This document shows, piece by piece, positions 48,832 to 63,200 of a DNA stretch of 64,000 bases. Within the stretch, counting starts at the first letter, position 1. Every line of letters starts with the position of its first letter. The translations under genes were made by a program, and so were the position numbers. This stretch comes from Stercorarius parasiticus (taxonomy: Eukaryota > Chordata > Aves > Charadriiformes > Stercorariidae), in assembly GCA_013396915.1 (NCBI GenBank), contig VWZL01002049.1, positions 520,020-584,019 on the forward strand, in the 5' to 3' direction. Below the pieces are notes generated by a model. The model ran no database searches. It worked only from the letters and a program-made list of their open reading frames with translations, and was not told where the DNA came from.

Positions 48832-49299
48832 GTAAGTATTTGCCGTGTTCAATGGCAATTGAACAATCCAGGCAGGGTCAATTGCGTAGAACCCTTTACA
48901 TTATCCAACCTAATCAGCAGAGGATACACATGCCCTATAAACACTTTGTATTTTACAGCAGTAAGTGTATTAAGCATATCATTTTTCTACAGTAACAACA
49001 ACAGCAAACTACAAAGGCAAGCAAAAAAATCTACTTTTTTATCTCTCTGAAGATAAATGCCGTGACAGTAAGTGCAAATTCTGAACCAGGAAAAAAAACC
49101 CACCAAACCCTCAAAAAGAAGTCTCTACTCAAAAGAATTGTATATGACAGATTACAGAGCACTGAGATACAGTGTCCTTCTCCTTTTGGCACTGTACAGT
49201 TGCACAGTTTTCCACAATATCATTAATAGTATATTTATTAGAAATAACCGTTCCTTGCAATCTATTTCTATTCAAGACCTATATTAACATCAAGAGATG

Positions 49300-52200
49300 A
49301 TAGGAAAACAAAAAATCCGCTATTAAAATATTAAATAATATCCATTAGGTAGCTAGGAGAGTAACTGCATACAGTAGAGAGAAAGCAAGAATTTACCTTT
49401 GATTTCCAAATCAGAAGGTTTTTCTTGCTGCACATCTGTGCTTGTCAGAACACACTGAGTTCCAGGCTGAGGGGAACACCATGAAGTCTTGGTTATAATC
49501 ATGGTTTAACTTACTGTCTTCATTATTTGTACATGGGTTGCTGGATACCACTGTTGAAAATTTTATCTTTAGACCAGACCATTTATCAAGTGTAATTAAT
49601 GTGTCAGACCAGTTCAAAAACCTTGCACTGATAATACTAATTTCTCTATGCTAGTGGGATTATCCACATCAAGTTTAGCAAAAGAAATGTCAGTGATAAC
49701 ACTGAAAATACAATGGGATGTCTCTTCTTTTTCTAGCTCAGTCTCCACATTTTGCAGATAGTACAATGGCAGAGACAAAACAAACCAAGCAAAAAGAAAC
49801 AATCAGTCCCAGTACCATTTCACTTTGTATGAACCAAAAAGGACTACAGAATCAATTAAAAATCTCACAGTGGTGGGACTTTAAAAGACAGGCATTGACT
49901 ATGATTCAGCTGCACTAGTTGTCTCAAAGGAATATTAATAAATCACTGCAAAAGAAGTCCATACTTATTTAAGTTTTCATTCTTATTCTGGAGGTCCTGA
50001 GTCAGGCAGACTTCTTTTCAGAAGCAGGGCTTCCAATAACACTAATATAAAATATCAACAGTTAACGTTTTCCCCATTGATCTGAGAAGAGAGAAGGTTA
50101 TAATTTGAAGCTCTTTGTCATACTACTCTCAGCAGCTGCAGCCTATTATGCCTCCAGAAGGGATCAATACCTGGGAGAGCATCCTCACATGTATTTTCCT
50201 CTTTTAGTACAAAGAGTGTGATCTTTGAATACAAAAGCAGAGCACAGCTAGACAATCAAGTCTCACAAAGAAGAAATTATTTCTACTGTACTCAGAGGAG
50301 CGCCCTAGACTCAAAAAAGGGGGGGACAATGACCCTAGGAAACCCATCTCTGTGGTCAGGATCATGCTTTGAAGATCAGAGATTGATGCTCCAAAGGTGG
50401 GAAGTTGAGGTGACATGATTAGGACGCCTTTTCCTGATGTGGTGAGCAACATCACACAGACTCATTCTACAGCACTTTCCAGCACCAGTGCTCACATCTG
50501 GACAGAACCCACTCACCTCAAGAGAACTCAAGGTGATCTGCTAATTTGAATTTACTGTAGAATCCCAACCAGGTAATAACTAACTTTTATTACTTTTCTC
50601 TTCTTGTCAAGCTGTTTTTCTTTCAAAAAGGAAAGAGGACTTTTTAAACACCAATTTATCATTATATGAGCTATTTTAACTAGAACAATAGGCTGTTTAC
50701 ACTATCCTCTTTTGTAGAAAACGTCCACAGAAAACCAAATTTTATTGTTACCTGCTAGCAACTTGTGTCAACGGGGAAAATTTTTTTCTCCAAATAATGT
50801 CCTTCACGTCATAATTTCATTTAGTGCTGATTAATAAATTCCATCGTAGAAAAGTTTATATCCCTGTCTAAATCTACATTTAACCTCTGTTCTAGTTTAT
50901 TTGTGGAACAAATATTTTGCTGCCATAAAAAATAACAGAGCAATCAGATAAAAAAGAAGTTTTGTGAAATCATTAAGCAGTACATTAAGAAAAATTATTA
51001 CATGATGGAGAAATACATTCTTTCCAACAGCACCATAATACAGCTTGCCATACTACACAAAGTGGCAATAAAAGACCAGCAGTCTTGGCCAAATACTTTG
51101 AGCTTGTAATTTTAGGTGTGCAAACAGACCAAAGGCTAAACCAAAATGAGCTCAAGTAAAGAGAATCTTAATTTTAACAAATAAAGTTCAAGTTCAAAAC
51201 ACATAGATCTGGGTAATATTTTATGGCATGTGAAATCTCTACTTCTCTCAGCAACTGAAGGATTTTTCTGCATTTATAGAATACAAACTGTGATGTGTTC
51301 AGGAAATGTTTAAGTAGGTTTTCACATAATTATAATCATTTATCTAATTTAAAATCTTAATTAGTTAGTATCAAATTATATCTCCTCTTTCAGTTTGCAA
51401 AATTAATATTAACTATAGATTAAGCGTATTATACAGGATTATATTTCCTGTGTAACAGTAATAAGACTTATTCTCAATTGTATTTTGGTAACGTCATCTT
51501 GTAATTAAGCTTCTTTGTAAGGTACAATAGCAGTGGAATATAGCCTAAAGACTCTCACTTTCTATCACCTCCATCATAAAAAAACCTTATTTATCCAGAC
51601 GTTGAAGATAGAACTCTTAAATGCCTGAACTTGAATGATAGCAGAGTCTCTCCCTCTTTATGTACGCAAGACATCTTCCAAAAATTTGTTTCTCACCTCA
51701 GAAATCTAGAGGAGTGGCACTTTTTAAAAGGTGCTTCAGAAATGTGGGTTTTTGGCCATAACTACTTTTCTCTGATTGCGACAGTAAGACGGTACCCATT
51801 TCAGGGTATGTGCTCCTGGTTTTGGTTATAGTTATCAGTCTCGAAGGAAGCTATGTACTTTCCCCTAAAACCTGGATTACCAAATATGCATCAGTTTGCA
51901 TTAACACCAGTATATTACTGATAATGCAAAAAAATGATAACGCAGTTACGCTACTCATCCTTACAGTGTAGATAAAATTTTATCATCCAAAGCGCAATGT
52001 TTGCAACTTGCAATCTCTGCTATCACATCTAAAAAACCACTCAAAGTTTGATAATAGGTTTGAGCATCTATTTCTAAGACAACAGGTCATTTCAAAACAA
52101 AAGCTATTAGAGCTTTTGAGTAGGAATTGATCAGGGCTATAGTTACAGAGCAGAATGAGGAATATATTCTCCACAATTGTTTCCTTAGGACTAATTTGAG

Positions 52201-55200
52201 AAAAGACTGAAACTGTATATGGAACTACGGGATAAGAAAATGGTGAAGATCAGCAGTAAAAGTAAGAATTAAAATACATTGATGTTTGCCTTGCTTTCCT
52301 TTCACACTTAGCGCATACCTGCAATCCTACCAAGGGTAAAGGAAATTATTAAGTGGTTTCAGAAAACTCAGTTCCTTAGGTGTGACTGATACTAGTTAAG
52401 GAAACTGCAGCTGTATAGAAATGCAACATTTATTCCTTCCAATGCTTTGGCTACTTAGAGTATCGCATACCTAAATTGATCATGGAAGTAAGCCCCTATT
52501 GTTGGAGAAGTTCAAAGTGTAAGCTTTTATCCAAGAAACAGAAATACGTGTAAAGGGACTAAGGTGATACGATCACCTCTGAAGAAAGAAAAATAAAGTG
52601 GAGTGGTGAGGGACAAGAAAAAAACACGACAACTCTCAGGCTTCCAAGAAACACTAACAGTCATCTCAACAGCATCACTCGATTCTGTGCTTTATGCAGA
52701 AACTCTCTAAACTTTCCATTTCTATTGCAGTCAGCTGGAGGCTTGCCATTCACCTCCAGTGAGGATGCTACTTTAATCCCACCCTGTTTTTTTTCATTTC
52801 CTGTCAAAATTCACTCAAGACTCACCAGATGGCACAGTATCACACCTATAGTAGAGGAGATGGACACCTCATGAGTGTTTACAGCTGTTAAAAAAACATA
52901 GTATGAGACTGAAGTTTGAAAGTCATCTAACTTGAATTAATTCTTTTTTATTTAATTTCATAGATTTTTCCAAGTAAAATGCGAACATCTGGGAATTAGT
53001 TATACCAGCAGTGGTATTTGCTGCATTCCTAAAACACTCAATGCTATATGTCCAACAAAACCAGTTTATTTTAAATTGAAGCAGATTTGGAAATAATTTG
53101 ACTTTTAAGACTGATACAGATTATTGCATTTCAGTGAATTTAGATGAATAAAGGAGCAGAACAGCTGAAATTATTCCTAACAGGATAAGTCCCACTTCAT
53201 TCCCTGTGAGTAGCAATACAGGGAGAATAGCAGTTTGATGTAGTCTGTTTCCACTAAAGAAAGAAAAATTATATGGACTTAAAAATCCGAATGTTTCTGC
53301 TGAAAATTGATATCAGCTAATACTCTGTATTTTAGAGTGTAAATGAATGCCCTCAACACAAGCCACGATTTCTTCCTTGTTCTTCTTTAACAGACTTCAG
53401 CCAAAGTCACCTTAAAATTAATTTCTCCAAGTGTATGTTATAGACAACTTCTGATTCATTCATAAGACCTTCATTTTTACCGTGCTGGCTTAGCACAGTC
53501 AAATCACAGAAGAAACCAATTCATAATTAGTGCATAATTAGTGGAGGAAGAAATACCTGCCTTTAAAAAAAGGCAATAATACAACAGCCTGCATGAAGTG
53601 GTGCATTTATGTGTTATTTTCAGAAGTATACAGAGTTGGGCTCCATCAGGCCTCTCACCTGAGCACACATAAACTTCCTAACATTCAGAACTAGTTTTGA
53701 GTTCTGTAAACGAGCCAAAACATTGTCAATAGACTGAATCCTTCAAAACACTCCCTGAATAGTATGGCTTGATCTCATTAAAGTAGCTATAGAAGAGAAA
53801 ACAAGCATGCCAAATGCAGTGACAATTTAACAATTGTCTGTGCAAAACCATTTGCATATGTCTATGAGAAACCCTGAGGAGTCTGTGCTGAGGCAGGTTT
53901 GAAAGACAGGACACATTCATTCTGCTTGTTGAGGCTAATTTTTTTCTATATTAGAAAATGAAGTGCCTTACATGCTTGCAGTGGATACACACTCCAGATT
54001 GATCTCTGAAAAAAAGTACTTCCATGCAGTAGTTGCTTTATTAGTACCAGAGGTCTACACAGAATCCTAAAAAAGAAGTGACTGTCTTATTTTACTTTGT
54101 AGTTAGGGTTATAGTCCTATCGTCGTCCCTCCTGTAAGCCAGCACCTGAAAAAAAAACCCTTCCCTTTATTTTGCCTATTGTTTCCATGAGAAACGCTAT
54201 ACACAGTCCTTTGAGATGCTTGGTTGATTTCAAGATGGTTTTTCTATGTTAACTATAATTTTTAAAAATCTAATATCAAATCTATTCTACAGGCAAATTC
54301 TGAAAAAAATAGTGAAATTATTTGTGTGACTTCTTCACTATACACCTTTGCAAGCTGTTTCAGAAGATGAAAGCCTCAATTTCTTCCACTGTCAAACATC
54401 ACCATTGAATTTGATATGACTTGTGGTGGCAAAAATGTCCATCAGAGATTGTAGATTGCAAATATGAGAAGTAGATATAGATGACAATTTTCAAAAGGTG
54501 CTATAGAGGTATGGCCAACTTTAAAGGATTTAGTTTTCTAGAAAAAAAACCACTCTGCAGGCAACCCTTGTGCTCTTTTCAGATGTTCCAACTTGAGCAA
54601 TCAGAAATTGAGCGGTGTGAAAGCAAAGTTTTCAAAAGCTAGTGGGATTTTAACACTGGGGATCTGACCCACCTTGGTAGCGGTTAAGGGGGAGGCAGGA
54701 TTACCTGGGTTTTGACTTTGGCATTTTTTTTGAGAGAAACTAAAAAAGACATTTCATTCTTATTTTCCTTTCATGCCTTTCAAATTATGCAAAGCAAAAA
54801 CTATGCTTATTTACCATCACAAATCATCTTCTGATCTCCTAAGTGGAATATCATCCACAAATGTCTGCATATTTATCCACATTGCATATTGCATGCACGG
54901 TGCTACCTCCGGCAACTCACAATCTGGCCTTTTCTGGAGATAGCTGTAGGGTAGAGATTCAGCCCACCACTTGGAAGGAGCTTTACTCTCCCGGTTCCTA
55001 GCAATCTCATGTAAGCTTAGGAATCTACAGTCAGTCACCATAACAATTTCGCCTTGTCTGATTAAGTGTGAATTTTCTTACCAAGAAAGATGTTCCCATT
55101 CAAGTCAAGTTGCTGTTCCTGTGCGGCTTGCACCATGATTATTTTTACAGGCTACTGCTTGTCAGCGATAACCATGAAAACAATTTCCACTAGAATAACG

Positions 55201-56509
55201 ATGATTTTTGTTCCACTTTCCCAGTTAGTTTGCATAAATGTTTTATGGGTTTGCTAAAACGCGGTTTTGAGACCAGTACTGCAAATTATGTAGGAGTCCA
55301 TTACAGTTTTAAGTTACAGAAGTACGTCAAACACCTAGTTTACATAGAGACAAAAAAGTCTAAATGCCTAATCTGTTTAGTTGCTTTCTAAATCTCTCTG
55401 AACACCTATCTTCTGCTTTAGGCACGTAAGTACTACTTTGCAGAACAGGTCCCAGTAGCAAGACATAGGCTGCTAGGCACCACCAAATTTAAGAAAAAAA
55501 TCTTTATTTACTTCCTGACCCCCCAGCACATAGTTTCTTCATTTCACTTTTCAGAAAGTCAAATGACAGAGAAGCCAAACGACTCTTCCAAGTCTCATAC
55601 TGAAGCAATATCTGAGCCGAATATGAACTTGACAACTCTCAAGTGCACATTATGCCTGAGGCAGCCATACAGAGTCTTCCTCAGCACATTCTTTGATAAG
55701 GAGTGAATTCAATAGAAAAATCCAGTTAAAATCCAAAATCAGTCATGTGCAATATCCTACTGCATTACCAAGGTGATGTAATTACAAGTAGCATTCAATT
55801 CACATGCTGGTTGAGCATTAATTATAATTTTACTCTGCTACAGCTCAGAAAAAACCATCAAGCTTCATTACAGTGAAAGTGGATATCAAGGGGTTTGATT
55901 GCAAGTCATTTTTATTTATTGCCTTTCCAGCTGCTTTTAAAAGGAGATTGGTTTACTAAAACTGGGACGTTTCTCTATTTTCACACTTCGTGTAGGGGTT
56001 GTTGGATATTTCATATATTCTTTCTTTTAAGGTTTAAAACCAGTTTTCGCTGCATGCAAGTTTCTAAAAATAAAAAACACTCTCCCCCAGCATCTACGTG
56101 AAACTTGTCAATAAAATTGTTTCATAGGAATGCCAAAGCATGAACTTCGTACTCCTTTTTTCCTGAGCAAGCCGGGCTTTGCTTTGGACAGCATCTGTGC
56201 TGTCACAGATTTTCCAATAATTACTGTGGTATGTACCGATTTCATAGATGTTAATGGAAACAAAGTTTTTTTGAGGCACAAACTTGTCATGCATGAGGAA
56301 GTTGCAGCTCTTGTTGGCTATAGTTTGCCTTGTACTAGGTTAGAATTCCCTAAACATCACAAAACTTTGATTTCCAGTGTGAGAAGTCCCATGAAAATGT
56401 GAAATATTGAAAAAGATAAGAGTGGTTTTCTTTATAATGAAATTAATGTCACATGGATCCAAAATACAGACAACTCCTAAAGGCCAGAGTGGCTGCACAA
56501 GATACCATT
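49300..56509. other. Long non-coding stretch, no gene recognised
   Basis: About 7.2 kb of AT-rich unique-looking DNA. Only scattered frames under 85 codons, on both strands, without domains. No RNA gene or repeat family recognised. Confidence 0.5.
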
Positions 56510-57268
56510 TATTATTATAGAATAATAGAATAATTTGTGTTGGAAGGGACCTTTAAAGGTCATGCAGTCCAACCCCTGCAATGAGCAGGGAAACCTTCAA
56601 CTAGATCAGGTTGCTTAGAGCCTTATCCAACCTGACCTTGAATGTTTCCACAGATGGGGCATCTACCATCTCTCTGGGCAACCTGTGCCAGTGTTTCACC
56701 ACCCTCATTGTAAAGAATTTATTCCTTCTATCAAGTCTAAATCTACCCTCTTTTAGTTTAAAACCATTACCCCTTGTCCTATCACTACAGGGCCTGCTAA
56801 AATGTTTGTCCTCATCTTTCCTGTAGGCCCCTTTTAAGTACTGGAAGGCTGCTATAAGGTCTCCCCGGAGCCTTCTCTTCTCCAGGCTGAACAACCCCAA
56901 CTCTTTCAGCCTGTCCTCATAAGAGAGGTGTTCCATCCCTCTGATCATTTTTGTGGCCCTTCTCTGGACTCTGTCCAACAGGTCCATGTCTTTCCTGTGT
57001 GGAGGACTGCAGAGCTGGACGCAGTACTCCAGATGGGGTCTCACCAGAGTGGAGAAGAGGTGTAGAATCACCTCTCTTGACCTGCTGGCCATACTTCTTT
57101 TGATGCAGCCCAGGATACAGTTGGCCTTCTGGGCTGCAAGCACGCATTGTCAGGTCATGTCCAGCTTTTCATCCACCAGTAGCCCTACATCCTTCTTGGC
57201 AGGGCTGCTCTCAATCCCTTCATCCCCCATACTGTATTGATACCAGGGCTTGCCATGATGCAGGTCCA
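56510..57268 (-). mobile_element. CR1 LINE, young 5'-truncated copy with near-intact ORF2 end
   Basis: Minus-strand CR1 retrotransposon: the last part of ORF2 plus the 3' UTR. The 3' end lies at the left: agaataatagaataat (about 56518-56533) is the tail-like repeat, followed by the antisense of the conserved CR1 3' UTR (ttggaagggacctttaaagg). The ORF2 C-terminus is open for 180 codons (56601-57143), with the conserved blocks SRSREVILHLFSTLVRPHLEYC, RVQRRATKMIRGMEHLSYEDRL, LFSLEKRRLRGDLIAAFQYL and FFTMRVVKHWHRLPREMVDAP. Directly upstream in the same frame, the block LLVDEKLDMT is followed by a TGA where relatives carry an arginine codon, consistent with CGA to TGA decay. The 5' truncation is near 57268, inside the same domain region. 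It lacks the endonuclease and catalytic RT, so it is dead. Confidence 0.95.
56601..57143 (-). pseudogene. CR1 ORF2 C-terminal remnant (reverse-transcriptase polyprotein end)
   Basis: 180 stop-free codons ending in ...FKVRLDKALSNLI, the normal C-terminus of CR1 ORF2. In an active element this follows the reverse transcriptase domain. It has no start codon of its own (the first codon listed is GTG) and is cut off upstream by an in-frame TGA and then by the 5' truncation. The lack of further stops or frameshifts marks this as the youngest of the CR1 copies in the window. Confidence 0.9.
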
Positions 57269-60200
57269 TTTATCTGGTTTTAGTTTTGGGTGTTTTAAAA
57301 TTCTCCGTAAAGTATGTTAAAACAAAAGAAAACCAAAGCAATGTATATTTTAAGAATTTTATAAATGAAGTAAGCGTTGAAAATTCAAAGACAAGGAAAT
57401 ACCAGTGCTTTGTTCTCTTAGTACTTTGGCACCTGGGAAGTCAATGTAAGGCTATGCATTGGAAACAATTTTTTCATTCATGTATAATATGGAGCTGCAA
57501 AATTGTTTCTGGATCAAACTGCAGCATAGCAGCAAATACATTTAAAGCAGTATGTATGACCAGTAAGAACAAGATGGACTCAAGTATAGATTTCTCTTAC
57601 TATTTCTAATATAATAGCCTTCTGATACAACAGATAACACTGAAGAAATTATTCCTTTATCGTTAAATAGCAAAGAAACAAAATTAGATTTTCTGGGCTT
57701 GTTCCATGCATATAAGTCATTCAGTTTATACACTAACATATAATGGCCTCATACAGAAATGATTTCTTGTCATTAAAGATTATACTTTAGCCTTGCTTTT
57801 AACACTCTGCTCTGCTGATTTAAGTTGCATTTTCTTTGTATTTATAAAAGCCATCACAATGTCCTCATCATTTTCTTTTTGAAAAAAACCTTTCCATTTT
57901 AATTGCAACATTTGTTGCCACACTTCTTGTCAAACACTGATTCAAACACTAAAATGATCATTTCGGCACTAAATAGGCTTTTGCAATCTTATTTCATTTT
58001 TCAGTTTGAATGAAGGTTTTGGAGTGTTTTGAGTTTTTTTTAAACCTCTTCTTGCTTCTGCAATTGGATTTTTCCCTTGATCTTTGATGGAGAGACAACA
58101 GCCAGCTGCTGTCATCTCTCATAACACACTAGTGCTCATGCTTCGAAAGAACCTACACTAGGTTGCTTTCAGACGCAACTCAAAACCATGTGATGAGCTA
58201 CCTGATGAAAATGCACTTGAACCAGATTATTACATGTTTAAAAGAGCCAGTCGTTGTGCAAGTCTTTCCAAGCCTTACACACTGAACAAAGATCTTTAAC
58301 AAGGTTGTGTGATAAGTTTCAATGGAACTAAAAGAACCGGTTTGAGCAAAGTTCAGACAGGCTTGAATGACCAGAGATTTTCTTCAACTTTTTTCTTAAA
58401 CTGCATGTTAAGAATGCTAAACAAGTTGAGATTTAAGCCTCTTAGCTTTTGTAGGTGACATTATTCAACTGATAGCCATTTAAATTAATGATCATACCTT
58501 TCACTAGCTCAAAAGACATGCAGAATAGAGCTGGACTTAAAATAAATGCCAAGATGACAAAGTGGTTGTGCCAGAAAATGAGACAGTCAGTAGCAGCGGT
58601 GAAATGGGAGCGTGGTAGAGTTTTACCTGTGTCTATGGAGCTTCATCCATGCCAATGCCTGCATTCACACTGATGTTAAAGAAGATATGCCTTAACCACT
58701 AACCTATACTGTACAAAAAGGCAACAACTGACTACAGCACACTTGGTTACTAAGTGCAAACTGCCCACAACAGCACCATTCTATGGAATCAATGCAAAAG
58801 GAAACATGTGGAAAGCAGTAGGCAGGAGAGGGCAGTTCTTTGAAAGAGAATGCAGAAAAAATTGGAAATATTTACAGAAAATGAAGATGTTTAAAATAGG
58901 AAGTTAGGCTTTAAGATCCAGATGTGGGATGAGCTGAAGCTGAAAGAATTACAACGGGGGAAAAACTGCAGAATACATCAGAAAAAGTGCCAAGGAAAAA
59001 AAACATTCCAGTTTAAACTGGAAGCTGTTTACACTAAACTACTGAGTCTAGATCTGGGTAAGGATAATGGCAGATCAGTCCCTTGAGTAGAATGAGTGAG
59101 TGGCAGTTGTTTTCTGAAGGTTTGCATTACAGCAAAACCCTGGTACGCAGGAAGAAAATAAAAACACCTTGTGGGTCCTTGGCCATAAAAAAGTTAACAG
59201 CATGTCCACAAGGAGTATGGGAAGATGGTCCCAAAGTATTTTCCCCAATAGCAAAAGTGGAATAGTTGGACTAATTGCTAAGCTGTCCCTGCTTGTTTTT
59301 TTCAGAGGTGCACACTGTACCTTTTAAAATCCTTTACTACACAAAGGATGAACATTTTTAGAGAGGCTTTCTACAGCTTTGATGTAATTAACATATTTTT
59401 TCCTTCAAAGGCCAAGGAAAAGAAAGCCTCACTAAACCAAAAAATAAAGATCCAAGTTCATTAAATACCATATTTCATATCTACATATAGAAGTCAGACT
59501 ACCAATAGTAATTTTTTAACAAGTAAGCTCATTTTTTTCATGGCAGATCTCATCAAAATATGAGTCTTCCTGTAAGAAAAAGTAATTTCTAAAGAAGGCA
59601 GCTTAACCTTTCAAAATATTTCTAATGTTTCCATTTATTAAATTTCTCAAACTCCAACCTTGTTTTGTTGGCCTTGAGCAGAATATATTTCCTAACTTTG
59701 AGAGATAATTAGTCTAAATGTAGGTGTGCATATAGTAAGTTAGTAACAGAAACTCTACCTCTATGCTTCCCCCATATAAACCTACTGATAACGACAAAAA
59801 TGATTAAGAAATTACTAAAAGAGCTGCTGTGGCAAGTTTATAATTTATTACTAATTTATCTAATTTACACTCTTATTTATAGAGTGTAAGTAATCTTTCA
59901 GGCTTAGGTGGACAAATTGAGGCTAGAAAGAACCTCAGTAGAGAATGACTTCCCCCAAGAGCCCTAAACTAAAGCAAAGCATGTCCCACCTGCTAGAGGT
60001 AGGGACTTTGACCAAATCTATGCAGGAAGGCTGGGGTTCACATCCAGTCAAAACCAAGCCTTTGAGCCGTGAGAAATTTTCCTCACATCACCGTGAGACA
60101 ACATTTGGACCCACATTTCTGTAGCTTTGTATAATAAATGCCTCTTGAATTATAGAAAAGAGTTTCTCTCCAGTTCCAAATTTACAAGGGATTTGTATCC

Positions 60201-63200
60201 TGCAGATCACAAGTGCTTTTTCTTCAACTCTAAAGCCAACTTTGCTGGCAGGCACAGTAGTCCTATGAAAAAAACTCACTCCCTGTACAAAACAGTTATT
60301 TAAAAGGGACATTTTGCTTTGCTTGGTCTCTGAGCAGCTAGAAACAATAACATTTTCTCTTTCACAAACTGCATGCAACTTGCACCAACTCCTAAGCTCA
60401 CTTCAACACTGTCAGACCTCAGGGAGTGAAGTGAAAAACTTTGACGGCCAAGTAATTAGTGCACGCTGTCAACTCTGAACCCAGGCAGCTGGCAGCGCAA
60501 CAGAAATCTTAACAGTGTCTCACTACTTTTTCTGTCCTTTGTCAAAAGGTTATGGGCTGTTGTGCAGATGCTCATGTAGATATTACTTACTGTAGAAAAT
60601 AGTATCACATGTGTACATTCATCTGTCTATATACACAGAAATATAAACAGAGTTGTCTGTACTAAGATCATTATTAGGATTTCACATGTCTTTGTCACGT
60701 AAGAAGATGGAATGGCATTTTAACAATGTGTAATCAGTTGAACAAGAGTACCTGAGACTCTTCTCAATGTTAGGTATATGTGTCTACTATCTGAGCCTGA
60801 GGGAAGGTCCTTCCTTCGTTTCGCAACAAATTACTGCCAGAATTACAGTATATTACATTAAAGCATTCACACTGTGGGTTAGGGCAATCCAGTTTAGATT
60901 CCAAGACTGTTTACTTTAAGCTGAGTTTCATTTTAATCCGATGTCTACCCGTCCTGAAGGAAGAAAACATGGATCGTTACGAGCATTAAATCCCAAGAAT
61001 AGGACAATGGAAACAGAGTCAGTCTTTGAAAAAGCAGAGATGAGCTTTCTGTTGCCAGCAGGAGTGATGGAGTAGACTTGTCAAGCCTTCTTTCGTTGCA
61101 AATGAATGCCATTTGGCTTGTACTCTGTATCACCTGCAGTCATTGCTACTGTGTGCACAGCAGCAAATAGCCCAACATCAGAATCCCATTAGCTGATAAT
61201 TATTTGTGACAGGCAGTATCGACTGTTTGACTAGTCTATTTTCAGTTGTCTCTATTTGCCTGAGCATTGATACGATGCAATAAAATTATCGAAAAATGGA
61301 GCAAACCTCAATGTAAAGCAAAAGAGTGCAGTACATCCCAGCCAAGTCCAACACGCAAGCTGCATACTTTGCCTGTAGTTTCATATTTTCTTCATGCAGC
61401 ACCCAGAAATCAAGGTGGGACAAAATGCCACCTTTTTCACATATGGTCTTTGTTGCAGAAAAATTTGACAATCATGTTGTGCTGTCATCGATGAAGGATA
61501 TTTAAATAAATACGGAAGTGTTGATCTAAATAATCTCGGCAGGCTCAGCACTACCTGGTTCCTACCACCAAAATTGTTGTGCAGCAAACAACCAGAGCAT
61601 GTAAGTTAACAGGTAGCTAAAATAGCAAAGCATAAGTGTCTTCTTGAGAACTGGAATTATGTACTGGGGTGACAAGAAAAACCAACAAGAGGCAGACTCT
61701 TCTTTTTTGATGCCCTTTTCAACAAATTCCTGCAGTGTCATGTAACAGGAACTACCAGCAAGGGTTGCATTCTTCTGCTAGCAAACTTTGTTTTTTCCAG
61801 TGGAACAGATTGCAATTGACAGGTGAGAAAAGCGATCCTTGTAACCATTATACATCTGAGTAATTCAATTTTCTGCTGATTCTTAATTTAGTACTTCAAT
61901 GGTTACCAGGCCAATGTAGCACCTGCTAATTATACTCCTGAAAATCCCTTTACACTAATGAAGCAAGTCTTGCCCCTTGGGCTTATGAAGGCAGCTGACA
62001 CAAAGGCACCAAGTGAGTCAGAAAAATGTCAAAGTGACATCTGATTCTGTAATGACCGTAACATTATACCTGCCATTAACTACTGCATCCATCCTCCCTG
62101 CTCCGAGCAGAATCAAAAAAAAATAAAGTACACGCGAACTACAGCAGCAGGGGCAAAGGGACCACAATCATTAAGCTATGGGAGACAGAAATAGAAATGA
62201 GCTGGTGGAGTCATTATTTGTGCACTGCACAATCAGGGGAGGATTGTCGTTGACTAAGGTCTCTGTCAAGCCTGTTGCAGATCCCATTTTACATGTTTCT
62301 GATGCAAGGTTTTCCTTTGGGAGTGCATTCCAGGGGCTCAAACATTCTACTCGTAAAAACAGTCAAGTTGCCAATCCAAACTGGAATCGAGATGGATGTA
62401 AACCTTGAAGATTGTTTGTTATTTGGCCTCATATCTGATGCAAGTAAATATCTAAAAATAGGTATCAGTTTGGACTTCTGGATTTCAACAAAATAGAGAA
62501 TTTAACAGGTGGTTAAGAAAAGCAGTGTCTGACCTCATGTAAGCTTCCTAAAGCTGTTCTAGTAAGTATTTAATAGACACATTTCTCACTGTCTACCACC
62601 CTCTTTTAATTCAAGTCTTATTATATAGCTGTTGCAAAATCTCTGTATTTATCTTCCGACCATTCTTAGAGGGTCACACGAGCACCAGCTTGTTAGAGCA
62701 AAATAGAAGCTCCAGCCCAGGATCACCGACTCCGAGGTCTGAACTTGTGGACAACATTTTTAGAGGAACTGATGCACGACAGTGTCTTTTCTTGCTTCTT
62801 TAACAAATCAGTATTTTGAAAGGGGCTGCAGGATCTCTAGAGGCAATTCACATTCAAAATAATATCAGCATGGCTTTTAAAAAGAAATTCCAATCTGTAA
62901 AAAACATGGAAGTGTAAACCTTCTTTCTTTAGGTGCCACTTTCTCTAACTTTTGGTTTTCCTGCTCCCTTATATGTCTGGTAAAGCAGACACTGATGTAT
63001 TTGGGATGAAGCTTGACAAATGTTTACAAGGTTGGTGAATAGCTCATTCCTCTGAAGCTTCATCAAATGATTTTTGAATCTTCAGCAAATCTGCGTTCAA
63101 GGGCTGAGTGTTGAATGTTGGCTAGGGCTCAGGGCACTACAGAGGAAATTATTTATAATATCTGGAAGAATTTTAACAGTCTAGTAATTTCCTCTAAATG

